Assembly (NCBI GenBank): GCA_903912445.1
Contig: CAIWHP010000112.1
Coordinates: 22,940-86,939 of the forward strand
Length of the DNA stretch: 64,000 nucleotides
From: an uncultured Lentisphaerota bacterium
Lineage (GTDB): Bacteria > Verrucomicrobiota > Kiritimatiellia > CAIQIC01
Direction: 5' to 3'
Below, piece by piece: positions 32,685 through 43,400 of the stretch. The notes under the pieces are model-generated. The model worked only from the letters and a program-made list of their open reading frames with translations. It did no database searches and was not told the origin of the DNA. Made by a program: the position numbers and the translations under genes. Each line of letters opens with the position of its first letter. Position 1 is the stretch's first letter.

Positions 32685-33890
32685 ATGCCTGAAAGCCCTG
32701 ACACCGCCGATAGCCGCACGTCGCAAAACAAGAGGGCAACGCAACGCCGTTGGGCGTTGGTCAGTCGCGGGTGCGTGTTCGCCCTTGTGCTGCTATTGCT
32801 GGGCCCTTGGGTTCCTGAACGGTTTTTCTTGCTCCAGCTCCCGGCCTTCAGCCCCTTCGTGGCGCTGGCTGCGCTGATCGCGGTGCGCACGGCCGGCGCG
32901 ATGGCGCTGCTCGCGCTGCCGGTGCTGTTGCTGGCGCTGCTGATCCCGCGCGGTTTTTGCCGCTACGTTTGTCCGACGGGTTTGTTGCTGGAACTGGCCG
33001 GGAAGCTGCGCGGCGCCGGCGCAGCCAAGCCGCCGGGAAATTTCCCGGTGCTCAATCACTGGTTCGCCCTGCTGACGTTCGGCGGGGCGGTCGTCGGGTA
33101 TCCGCTGCTGCTCTGGCTCGATCCGCTGGCGCTGTTCAGCGGATTTTTCGGCGTGTGGCGCTGGCCGCTGGGCGGCGCAGCACTGCTGGCAGGCCTCGGG
33201 TTACCGCTCGTCGTGCTGCTGGAATGGCTGCGGCCCAACCTCTGGTGCGCACGCCTTTGCCCGCTGGGTGCGACGCAGGAGCTGCTCGCGTGGCCGCGGC
33301 AGCGCGCACAAAACGCAGCGCCGCCCATCGCGGGCCGCCGCGCCTTTCTCGCCGCCGGCACCGGCGCGGCGGGCGCGCTGCTCGTCGGAACCGTACGTGG
33401 AAAAGCGGCGGCGCCGCTGCGCCCGCCGGGCGCGCTCGACGAGGATCGCTTCCCCGGCGTCTGCCTCCGCTGTGGCAACTGCGAGCGCGTCTGTCCCGCC
33501 CGCATCATCCGGCCCGACTTGGGCGCGACGGGCCTCGCCAGCCTGCTGACGCCGGTGCTGCACTTTGACACCGACTACTGCCGCGAAACTTGCCAGCGCT
33601 GCACGCAGGTGTGTCCGAGCGGCGCGCTGCGGCGGCTGACCGGCGCGGAGAAGCTCAAGCACGTGCTCGGCAGCGCGCGGATCGACCTGGACAGCTGCCT
33701 GCTGGCTGCGGGCCAGGAGTGCACCGAATGCATCAAGAGCTGCCCGTTCGGAGCGCTCGCGGTGCAGAGCACGGACGGCGGATTTTCCACGCAGCCCGTG
33801 CTCGATGCGCAGAAATGCAACGGTTGTGGCTCGTGCGAAGCCAACTGCCCCGTCCGTCCCCGCCGCGCCATCCGCGTCGTCCGCGCGTGA
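32685..33890 (+). CDS. NapH/YccM-like membrane ferredoxin (polyferredoxin)
   Basis: 401 residues. Four or more membrane segments (about 26-45, 55-88, 125-150, 157-180) with two NapH-type Cys motifs, CRYVCPTG and CARLCPLGA; then a twin-Arg-like segment (GRRAFLAAG) and four [4Fe-4S] motifs: CLRCGNCERVCP, CRETCQRCTQVCP, CTECIKSCPFG and CNGCGSCEANCP. Such proteins carry electrons across the membrane. Its position 75 bp after an exported FAD oxidoreductase suggests it could be that enzyme's redox partner (inference). Confidence 0.88.
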   Translation: MPESPDTADSRTSQNKRATQRRWALVSRGCVFALVLLLLGPWVPERFFLLQLPAFSPFVALAALIAVRTAGAMALLALPVLLLALLIPRGFCRYVCPTGLLLELAGKLRGAGAAKPPGNFPVLNHWFALLTFGGAVVGYPLLLWLDPLALFSGFFGVWRWPLGGAALLAGLGLPLVVLLEWLRPNLWCARLCPLGATQELLAWPRQRAQNAAPPIAGRRAFLAAGTGAAGALLVGTVRGKAAAPLRPPGALDEDRFPGVCLRCGNCERVCPARIIRPDLGATGLASLLTPVLHFDTDYCRETCQRCTQVCPSGALRRLTGAEKLKHVLGSARIDLDSCLLAAGQECTECIKSCPFGALAVQSTDGGFSTQPVLDAQKCNGCGSCEANCPVRPRRAIRVVRA

Positions 33891-34091
33891 CTGGGTGCCG
33901 AGGTGTGAGGCGCCGGTATTTCTTTCGTCCCTACGGGCCTCTCGTATTCCTTCGTCATACACCCGGCGCTGAAGCGCCGGGCTACTCTCGTGGCGTCCCG
34001 ACGGGACGCCTGCAAAGCCATAACCAGCGCACGATGCGCCGCTTATAACATGAGGAGAAAAGCGCACGAGGAAGCGCTCGTGTGCGCAGCG
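33891..34091. repeat. Palindromic repeats between convergent genes
   Basis: CCCGGCGCTGAAGCGCCGGG with CTACT (33961-33985) and GGCGTCCCGACGGGACGCC (33993-34011) are two strong hairpins close together, of a type usually dispersed. No gene seen. Confidence 0.65.
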
Positions 34092-34212
34092 TTTTCCAAG
34101 CAGTGGAAACAGAAGCCACTGCTTTTCCAATGCTTGGAAAAAGTAAGCGCGAAACTTTCCCGGGCTTGTCAAAAAAACAGCGGCGGTTTCCAAGGTAGGG
34201 AAACCGCCGCTG
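34092..34212. repeat. Phased palindrome array, 4 copies
   Basis: Cores centred at 34101 (CCAA-GCA-GTGG), 34132 (CCAA-TGC-TTGG), 34164 (CCCG-GGC-TTGT) and 34195 (CCAA-GGT-AGGG); spacings 31, 32 and 31 bp. This is the longest array in the window and lies between convergent genes. Confidence 0.88.
34171..34212 (-). terminator. Intrinsic terminator of the peroxiredoxin gene
   Basis: CAGCGGCGGTTTCC pairs perfectly with GGAAACCGCCGCTG (14 bp, loop 7 nt); on the minus strand the stem is followed by seven U residues (34177-34171). The stem is made from the fourth palindrome of the array plus GC-rich flanks. Confidence 0.88.
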
Positions 34213-34233
34213 CGGGACTGCTGCCGAAGGGCG

Positions 34234-34845
34234 TTAGCCGTTCAGCGCTTCGTAGACCTTGCCGACCATGGCGGCGCTCGGCTTGAGAGTCTGCGCGCCG
34301 GGCTTCCACTTGGCGGGGCAGGCTTCGTCGCCGTGTTTGGCGAGGTAGACGTTCGCCTCGAGCTTGCGGAGCAGCTCGTCGCAGTTGCGGCCGACGTTGA
34401 GGAAGTTGACCTCCGACGAGACGAGCTTGCCTTCCGGGCTGATGATGAAGGTGCCGCGGAAGTCGAGGCCGGAGGCGGGATCATAGACGCCGAAGAGCCG
34501 CGAGACGGTGCCGGTCGGGTCGGCGCCCATGGGGTACTGCACGCCGGCGAGCAGCTTCTCGTCGCGCTGCCAGGCCATGTGGACGAACTTGGTGTCGGTG
34601 CTGACGCTGATGGCTTCGCCGCCGAGCTTCTTGATCGCCGCGTATTTTTCGCCGAGGTCCGCCAGCTCGGTCGGACAGACGAAGGTGTAGTCGGCAGGAT
34701 AGAAGAAGAGGATGGTCCACTTCTTCGCCTTCTGCTGACCGGCCAGGCTGATCTCGCTGAAATCCTTCTGCTTGGGGTCATAGATATCCAACTTGAAATC
34801 GGGCACCGTCTGGCCGACCTGCAACGCGCTCACTGGTTCACTCAT
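34234..34845 (-). CDS. Typical 2-Cys peroxiredoxin (AhpC-type)
   Basis: 203 residues. PDFKLDIYDPKQKDF, LFFYPADYTFVCPTEL with the peroxidatic Cys in FVCPTE, VSTDTKFVHMAWQRD, YPMGADPTGTVSRLFGV, RGTFIISPEGK and the C-terminal resolving Cys in EACPAKW match AhpC. It reduces hydrogen and organic peroxides; no ahpF is nearby. AGGAAC precedes the ATG. A good promoter (TTGACA-16-TAGTTT) lies upstream and a strong intrinsic terminator downstream, so it is a single-gene unit. Confidence 0.95.
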   Translation of the reverse strand: MSEPVSALQVGQTVPDFKLDIYDPKQKDFSEISLAGQQKAKKWTILFFYPADYTFVCPTELADLGEKYAAIKKLGGEAISVSTDTKFVHMAWQRDEKLLAGVQYPMGADPTGTVSRLFGVYDPASGLDFRGTFIISPEGKLVSSEVNFLNVGRNCDELLRKLEANVYLAKHGDEACPAKWKPGAQTLKPSAAMVGKVYEALNG

Positions 34846-34884
34846 GTTTGTTGTTCCTGTTGGTTTGGTTTCATTGGGCCGCAG

Positions 34885-34912
34885 AAACTACGGCAGGGCG
34901 ACCTGATGTCAA
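34885..34912 (-). promoter_or_regulatory. Promoter TTGACA-16-TAGTTT of the peroxiredoxin gene
   Basis: A consensus -35 (34907-34912) and TAGTTT (34885-34890) on the minus strand. It leaves a leader of about 30 nt containing a Shine-Dalgarno, unlike the leaderless set. Confidence 0.68.
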
Positions 34913-34946
34913 GTCGGCTGCAGTTTTTTTCCGGGGGCGGGAGCGG

Positions 34947-36065
34947 TCAGCCGAGGTGGCCGCCGACGAGATGCCCGAGGAGGTAGGTGACCGCTGCGGC
35001 GGCGAGGCCGATGAGCACCTGCCGCAGGCCGGACCAGAACGCGGAGCGGCCCGTCATCAAGGTGATGGCCGCGCCGATGGTGAACAGGCCGATGGCGCTG
35101 GCCGCCGCGCTCCAGAGGACGCCGCGGGTGCCGCTGGTGAAGAAGAACGGCAGCAGCGGGATGACCGCGCCGAGGGCGAAGAGCAGGAACGAGGTGCCGG
35201 CGGCTTCCCAGGCGGAGCCGCCGAGCTCGTCCGGGTCAATGCCCAGCTCTTCACGCGCCAGCGTGTCCAGCGCGTTGTCTTTGTCGGAGAGCAGCCGTTC
35301 GGCGAGTTTGCGCGCCTCGTCGGCAGGCAGACCCTTGGCCTGATAGATGAGCGCCAGCTCTTCCATCTCCTCTTCGGGCGCCTCGGCGAGTTCGTCGGCC
35401 TCGATCTTGATCTGGTGCGTATACAGCTCACGGGCACTCTGCACGCTCAGCCATTCGCCGAGGGCCATCGAGCAGGCGCCGGCGACCAGGCCGGCCAGGC
35501 CCGTGACCACGATCGAGCCCCCGGCCAGCTGGGCGCCGGCGACGCCCATGATGAGGCTGAAGTTGGAGAGCAAGCCATCGTTCGCGCCGAGCACGGCGGC
35601 GCGCAGCGCATTGCCGCCGGCCTTGTGGCGGCCCTCGAGCTTGGCGACATCGCCGCCGCTGATCTGGGTATTTTCCGCGAGCGCGCGGAACATGCGGGCG
35701 TGGCCGCGTTCATCGCGCGCCATGCCCTGCACCGTCCGGTCGGGATCGCCGGCATACTCGCTGCCGGCATCGCGTTCGATATCCGCGAGCGTGGGCAGCA
35801 CCAGCGCGGGGCCCCAGCGGCGGGCGAGCCAGCCCAGCACATGCGTGCGCCAGTTCAAGCGGATCGCGGGCACGCTAACGCCGGCCTCGCGCAGACGTTG
35901 TTCCCAATGCGCGGCGTGGCGGCTCTCGGTGGCGGCGAGCTTGGTGTAGAGCTGGGCGGCTGGCGCCTGCGGATCGGCCTCGGCCAAGGCCTGGTAGAGC
36001 GCCGCGGCATTGCGCTCCGCGGTGAGGCTTTGTTGCCAGCGTTGTCGATCAGAGGGCACGCTCAT
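34947..36065 (-). CDS. Rubrerythrin-like / VIT1-CCC1 fusion, putative Fe/Mn transporter
   Basis: 372 residues. The N-terminal 130 residues form a ferritin-like four-helix domain (TAERNAAALYQALAEADP, ATESRHAAHWEQRLREAG, GMARDERGHARMFRALAE) with E-x-x-H pairs for a di-iron site. The rest is a VIT1/CCC1 membrane domain: RAAVLGANDGLLSNFSLIMG, GLAGLVAGACSMALGEWLSV, an acidic loop ADELAEAPEEEMEELAL, and three C-terminal helices. Such fusions move Fe(II) or Mn(II) out of the cytoplasm. GAGGAG precedes the ATG. Adjacent to peroxiredoxin, consistent with metal and oxidative-stress control. Confidence 0.88.
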   Translation of the reverse strand: MSVPSDRQRWQQSLTAERNAAALYQALAEADPQAPAAQLYTKLAATESRHAAHWEQRLREAGVSVPAIRLNWRTHVLGWLARRWGPALVLPTLADIERDAGSEYAGDPDRTVQGMARDERGHARMFRALAENTQISGGDVAKLEGRHKAGGNALRAAVLGANDGLLSNFSLIMGVAGAQLAGGSIVVTGLAGLVAGACSMALGEWLSVQSARELYTHQIKIEADELAEAPEEEMEELALIYQAKGLPADEARKLAERLLSDKDNALDTLAREELGIDPDELGGSAWEAAGTSFLLFALGAVIPLLPFFFTSGTRGVLWSAAASAIGLFTIGAAITLMTGRSAFWSGLRQVLIGLAAAAVTYLLGHLVGGHLG

Positions 36066-36114
36066 GGTTCTCCTCGGCCGGACGCCATGCAGATAAACAG
36101 ATGGGGCGCTGAAA

Positions 36115-37281
36115 TCAGTGCCGCATCTTGAGCATGGATTGGATCTGCTGAATCCGTTGCAGTTCGAAATCCGGGTTCATCTGCACGGAAGGACCGCTGG
36201 ACTTGCCCGCCTTGGCCGACAGGTGCGGCAGGGTCACCTGGCGTTCCAACAGGGAAAACAATTTTTGATGACGCACCCCTTCAAAACCGGGGTCCCGGAA
36301 CCAAGGGGCCACCTTGGCGGCCCCGACGTTATAGATGGCTTGAATCAAGGTGGAGACCGCCTGCTCCACCATGGCTTGCTGGGCAAAGCACACGGCCATC
36401 TGGCGGTAGGCGTCGGCCTCGTCAGGCTTTTTCTTGAGGATGCCCTCATAGATGACAAGGGCCTTGGCGTATTCCTTGAGCGCGAGCAGCACGTCCGCAT
36501 ACTGCTTTTGCGCACTCATGTTCTCCGGCTCCGCCACGGCCCACTTGCGGAAATGCGCGAGCGCCAAATCGAAGCGCTTGGCCTGAAAGGCAGCCACGCC
36601 TGCAATGCGGTGCGCTTCGGTGCAGTCCGGATCGGTCTCCATGATCCAGTTGGCCAGCGACAGCGCCTGTTCATGCTGCTCGGCACGGGAATAGACGGTG
36701 GCCAACATTTGAATCGCAGCCTTGCGCTGCGGGTCCACCGTCAGCAGGCGTTGCAGCAAGTCGCGCGCGCGATCATTGGCGTCCTGCTGCACGCTCAGCT
36801 GGGCCGATTCGAACAACGCTTCGCTGTGATTGGGATTCGCGGCCAGAATCTCCTGCAGCAGTGCTCCGGCCGTGTCCCGCCGTCCCTTTTGAATCCACAG
36901 GCGGGCGTCGTGCAACTTTTCCCCGGCGTCCTTCCACTGCTGGATGGCCAGGCGCATCGCTTTCGAATCGTACACCGCTGCCCCGGGCAGGGCCGCTGGA
37001 CGGTTCGTGACCGTAGCCCCCGCCACCATCCGCCGGCCGGTCCGCTCGGCAGAATTGCGCATCAAAATAAGCGCGATGAACGCCGCTAAACCGACGGCAT
37101 AGACCAGCGCCACCACCACCATGATGCGCCGCATCATGGCCCGCCGCTTACGCATCCCCTTGAGCTGTTTGAGGAGATCGCCGCCGAAAATGGAGGGTTC
37201 TTGCTGCTCCGCCGCAATCTCGTCGGCCAGTGAAGGCCGCGTTTCGCGGTGCGTATACAAATTCCCCAAAACGTCTTTCAT
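36115..37281 (-). CDS. Membrane-anchored TPR protein
   Basis: 388 residues: a cytoplasmic basic N-terminus (QLKGMRKRRAMMRRI), one membrane span (about 54-74), then at least five TPR units such as AGALLQEILAANPNHSEALF, ARDLLQRLLTVDPQRKAAIQ, ALSLANWIMETDPDCTEAHR, ALAHFRKWAVAEPENMSAQK and ALVIYEGILKKKPDEADAYR. TPR domains mediate protein assembly; the partner is unknown. No clear ribosome binding site is visible before the ATG. It lies between the VIT1-type gene and the BON lipoprotein gene, all on the minus strand. Confidence 0.8.
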   Translation of the reverse strand: MKDVLGNLYTHRETRPSLADEIAAEQQEPSIFGGDLLKQLKGMRKRRAMMRRIMVVVALVYAVGLAAFIALILMRNSAERTGRRMVAGATVTNRPAALPGAAVYDSKAMRLAIQQWKDAGEKLHDARLWIQKGRRDTAGALLQEILAANPNHSEALFESAQLSVQQDANDRARDLLQRLLTVDPQRKAAIQMLATVYSRAEQHEQALSLANWIMETDPDCTEAHRIAGVAAFQAKRFDLALAHFRKWAVAEPENMSAQKQYADVLLALKEYAKALVIYEGILKKKPDEADAYRQMAVCFAQQAMVEQAVSTLIQAIYNVGAAKVAPWFRDPGFEGVRHQKLFSLLERQVTLPHLSAKAGKSSGPSVQMNPDFELQRIQQIQSMLKMRH

Positions 37282-37330
37282 GACATACTCTGCCGCTGGC
37301 CCCCGCTGCGGTTACCCTGCTGCCGCCCGG

Positions 37331-37621
37331 TCAGCGACGGAACGTCTGATCCTTCACCTCGACCACGCCCGGGGTACTCTGCACGATGCTCTTGGCACGC
37401 GCCCGGAGCCCCTCGTCCGTAATCGAGCCACGCATGGTGGCCACACCGTTTTGAACGGTGACCCCCAAGACCTGGCGACCGACCAGCTTGTCCTGATAGA
37501 GACGCTCGATCACAGACTGCGTCAGATTCTGGTCTTCTGTCGCGGGTTGCAAGGTGTCGCACCCTGTCCACCCCGCCACAAGCACCGCCACCACCGCACA
37601 ACCAAGCATCATTTTTTTCAT
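37331..37621 (-). CDS. BON-domain lipoprotein
   Basis: 96 residues; signal peptide with lipobox AGWTGC (Cys at residue 21). The rest is one BON domain: NLTQSVIERLYQDKLVGRQV, VTVQNGVATMRGSITD, AKSIVQSTPGVVEVKDQTF. BON domains bind phospholipids or peptidoglycan and occur in OsmY- and DolP-like envelope proteins. A TTGGAA-16-TATACT promoter lies upstream with a 16-nt leader containing GAGAGG, so this gene is transcribed from its own leadered promoter. Confidence 0.85.
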   Translation of the reverse strand: MKKMMLGCAVVAVLVAGWTGCDTLQPATEDQNLTQSVIERLYQDKLVGRQVLGVTVQNGVATMRGSITDEGLRARAKSIVQSTPGVVEVKDQTFRR

Positions 37622-37641
37622 GACTTGCCTCTCGGTCAGTA

Positions 37642-37669
37642 TAACACATCCGCCGCCCGTTCCAACTCC
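37642..37669 (-). promoter_or_regulatory. Promoter TTGGAA-16-TATACT of the BON lipoprotein gene
   Basis: On the minus strand TTGGAA and TATACT lie 16 bp apart, 16 nt before the ATG at 37621, with GAGAGG between. It contrasts with the leaderless promoters. Confidence 0.6.
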
Positions 37670-37678
37670 GAATCCGCC

Positions 37679-39520
<1,842 letters not shown>

Positions 39521-39623
39521 AACCCCGTCTCCGTTTCTCCGCCCTCATGCAAAACCACCAGCAATGGCAAAGCGCCCTTCCAGCTATTACCAGAAGAGCG
39601 CTTGCCGTTCGAACGCCTGCCGC

Positions 39624-40307
39624 CTACTTGGCGAACAGGATCGTATTCGTCGCGCCCACCATGTTGAAATTGCTGGTGAGGACATCGGGCTTGTACTTGA
39701 TGGCCGAGCCGCCCTTATAGACGGTGATCACGCCCTTGTTGCCGAACGGCGTGGCATTCCCTTGCGCATCCCTCGGCAGCAACAGGGGGATCAGGTTGAT
39801 GCTGGGCTGGGCTGACTTCAGGTTTCCCGAAATGACCAGATTTTTGCTCCACAGCAAGGGGGTCTGGTCCGGGTCCTGGTCACCCAGGTCGGCGGACATG
39901 TTCCAGGCGTTGCAATCGCCGCCCTTGAGGACACCCTTCATGAAGGTGGCGGCGTTGGTGCTCTTGCAGACCTGAATCCCCGACGCCGAGAAAAACGAGT
40001 AATCCACCTTCATCGAGCCGCTGCTCACCAGGTTCGTGAAATACGCGCCGCAGCCCGGCCCGTTATATGTGGACGTATCCGGCCAGCTCGTACCCGCCGA
40101 CGCCACGACAGCGCCGTCCAGCGTCCGGGCAAAGGCCGAGGTGAAGATCTGTTTGCCGTTGTTCAGGGTGCCCGTCATCTTGCCGTTCAACAGCGCATCG
40201 CTGACCGCCGGCACCAGCACCGCCGCCAAAATGGCAATGATCGAAATAACCACCAGCAACTCGATCAAGGTAAATCCACCCGCCAACCGCTTGCATATCT
40301 TTTTCAT
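39624..40307 (-). CDS. Type IV pilin-like / pseudopilin protein
   Basis: 227 residues. A short basic leader MKKICKRLAGG is followed by the prepilin peptidase site G-FTLIELLVVISIIAILAA, with Glu at mature position 5. The globular part has two Cys pairs and no known domain. The segment after the helix, KMTGTLNNGKQIFTSAFART, recurs almost unchanged (22 of 24 residues over the longer block) in the anti-sigma/VWA protein at 51780-51880. The start is set by GAGGCAGAGC before ATG. It is the last gene of the minus-strand block that begins with the ECF sigma factor. Confidence 0.88.
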   Translation of the reverse strand: MKKICKRLAGGFTLIELLVVISIIAILAAVLVPAVSDALLNGKMTGTLNNGKQIFTSAFARTLDGAVVASAGTSWPDTSTYNGPGCGAYFTNLVSSGSMKVDYSFFSASGIQVCKSTNAATFMKGVLKGGDCNAWNMSADLGDQDPDQTPLLWSKNLVISGNLKSAQPSINLIPLLLPRDAQGNATPFGNKGVITVYKGGSAIKYKPDVLTSNFNMVGATNTILFAK

Positions 40308-40405
40308 GCTCTGCCTCTTTTCCTGTTCATGTCGCACACGACCGGGGCAGACTTTACTCCCCACCGTGTAGGCCGTCAACATTTCCTGCACATTCGCGAC
40401 GGCGC

Positions 40406-43400
40406 CTACGCGCGCTTGAGCGGCCTGTCCTTGGTGGCGCAGCCGCAGAGCACGCGGAAGAGGACCCACGCGCCGACGAAGGCGGCGAAGGTGAGCAGCG
40501 TATAGAGCCAGCCGCCGCCGCTGGTCTTGAAGCTCACCGTCAGCTCCGCGCCGGGCGTGATCTGCAGCGGGCGCGCGAACTCGAGCACGCGGCCTTCCAA
40601 CGGCATCGTCACGCGCAGCGCCGCCGCGTTTCCGCCCGCCGCCGCCTGCTGGTCGAGGATTTTCTCCGCGACAACATTCAGGCTGACGTTGTCCTTCGCG
40701 CTCAAGGATTGCTGCACCTGCGCGGCCTGCGCCGAAGTCCAGTTGTAGGCGTTCGCGCTGTTGCCCACCACCAAGGCGCCGTTGGCCACCAAGGTGCCGC
40801 CGTTGATGTTGAGCTGTTGCCCCTGCTGCGCGGGCTCCACGACCGCCAGGTTGTTGCCCAGCTTCAGCTCGTCGCGGCGGTTGACGAGGCCGACGACGGC
40901 CTGCTGCTTGGCGAGGTTGCGGTATTGCAGGCGCACGTCCTCGTTGTAGTCGGCCTTGCCCTGCGAATAGTAGAGCGCCGACTCGAAGGCCTGCCGCGCC
41001 TCCTGCTGCTGGCCCTTGCGCGCGAACTCTTCGCCCTTCTTGAGCGCGACCTCGGCGTTCTTCAGGTTGAGCGTCAGGATGCCCGCGTTGTTGGCCGTGT
41101 AGGCCTGGTCATCGAAGGCCACGATCTCCGGCTGGTCCTCCGGTGCGCGATAGCTCAGCGTGCCATCGAAGCCGTAGTAGCCGCGGTTGGCGGGCGCGTA
41201 GATGGTCCACGCAATGTCGGAGAGCGGCAGGTCGAAGCGCGGGCCTTCGAAGCGGTGCGCGCGGCTCAGCAGACCGGACCGGCCGCGGCCGCTATAGATG
41301 AACTCGACGCTGGTCGAGCCGAGCGCGGCGGCGCGGTCGAGTGGGATCAGGTAGTCCTTGCCCTCGCGCAGCGGCGGGACGGGCCGGCCGTTGACGAACA
41401 CGCACCAGACGTCGCTCGCCTCCGGCAGCGTCGTGCGCAGGAAGTGCATGTCGCCGACCGTGAGCTGGATCAGCGCGCGGGTCACGAGGCAATCATCGCT
41501 GGAGAGCGCGGATTCGAGCCGCACGCGCTGCACGGTGGCGGGCAGCGCCTCGGCCGCGCCGTGCCGCACGATGTTCAGGGCCAGGGCCACATCCGGCTTG
41601 GTGACGCGGTAGCAGAGGATCGCATCGGAGAGGTCGCCGGCGTTGAACTGTGCCGGAATGCTGCGCGCATCCTCTTCCTTGAAACCGGCGGGCACGGCTT
41701 TCGGGGCGATCTTCAGGCGTGCGCTGCTCATCACCACAAGCCAGCCCTTCTGCTGCTCGGTGCCGGTGGTCAGCAGTGGCGCGAGCGTGGCGCCCTGCGC
41801 CTTGACATCGAGCGGCTGCTGATAGGCCACATCGAGCGCGTAGTCGTTCTCCACCTTGCCGTGCAGATCAATCTGCCAGATGCCGCGCTGCTTGTCGGTC
41901 TCCAGCGCGCGCGCGATGTTGCGGCCGAGCACCGTCAGCGCCAGCCCGGGCTGCGGTGCCTGGAGCGTGAAGCTCTTCACACCGGCGTTCTCGATCTTGT
42001 AGTTCAGCCGCACGCGCCCTTGCAGCAGGCCATCGGCGACGGCGACGATCTGCAGCGCCTCGACGCGCACCACCGGCGCGAGCGCTTCGGCCTTGAGCTG
42101 GACCGCCCAGTCGGGCCGCAGCAAACGGAACGCCACGTAGCCCTGCTGGCGCACGCCAAGCTCGCTCGGGTTGACCTCGCTGACGCCCTCGCGGCGCGCG
42201 GTGGTGAAGTGGACGCCGCGCTCGCCGCTGACCAGCAGCGTGCCGGTATGCTTGAGCGCGTCCTGCACCGTCAGGCGCGGCACATCCAGCGTCGCGCCGA
42301 TGCCGTGCATCGGCCGGGCACAGATCACGTTGAGTGTCTGCGCGCCGAGCACCTGCTTGTTGAAGTGCACCATCACCGCGCGCGGGCCGTCCTTGATCTC
42401 GTCCCAGTGGCTCACGTCCGGTCCGGTCAGGCTCTCGATGTCGTAGCCGGCGGGCAGCGCGATGCGCAGGTCAAAAATGCCGCTCTTGGCCACGGTCACC
42501 TCAAGCTTGCTCGAGAGCACCGCGCGCTCATCGGAGACATCCACGCGCACCTCCTCGGCGACACGGACTTCCGGCAGGACGCGCTCGGCGTGCGCCTTGA
42601 GCGTGGCCGGCGGCTGGTGATAACGGAACGCACGCTTGAGCGCGGCGACGCGCACCATGCCGCCCGGGCCGGCGAAGTCGCCGACGCTCATCACGGCCAG
42701 GCCGGTGCTCGCCTTTTCATCCACGTGCAACTGGACCGCTTCCGAGGCCGCCAGCGCGACCGCGCCGCGCTGCCGCGCACAGTTCTCCACCACCGGCACC
42801 GCGAGCGTCACGTCGTAAGGCAGGCTTTCCTGCGGCACCTGCGTGACCACGCGCAGCGTAAAGTCCGTGCTGACCGGTTTCTCCAGCAGCGCCTCCAGCA
42901 GATGCTTCTCGGGATCATAGCGCCACGTGGAAAGACCCGGCGCGCCGACTGCCGTCACGCTCATCTCCGGTGGGATGCGCAGCGTCAGCGACTGGATTTC
43001 GCCCTGCGCGATCTGGTAGCGGATCGCGTGCTGCAGGTTGATGACGCCGGTCTCGAACGTCGCCAGCGTGTTGACCTCGGTGAAGACGACGGCCTTCTCC
43101 AGCCCGGTCTTGCGCTCGCGCGGCCGCCACGTGATCGTAGCGGTGCCCACCGGTCCGAACACCAGGTCCACCTCGGTGCGGCCCTTCCTCTCGGCCGACT
43201 TGATCTGCACGGCGCTCTCCGACTTCACGTCGAGCTCGCCGACGGGGAGCACCAGCTTTGCCGCGTTGCGGATATGCGGCAGCAGCGGCAGGTCCAGCCG
43301 CCATACGCCTTCCGCTTCGCGCACCGGCGCGAGGAAATTCAGATCGACGCGATAAGCGCCCTCGGCGGCGATATCCACGATGTAGCCGCCTGGCTCGCTG

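Noticed and set aside
39521-39623. glmS ribozyme or glmS-linked riboswitch upstream of glmS
   Set aside because: Only about 100 bp separate glmS from the next gene and none of the conserved glmS ribozyme core sequence was recognised.
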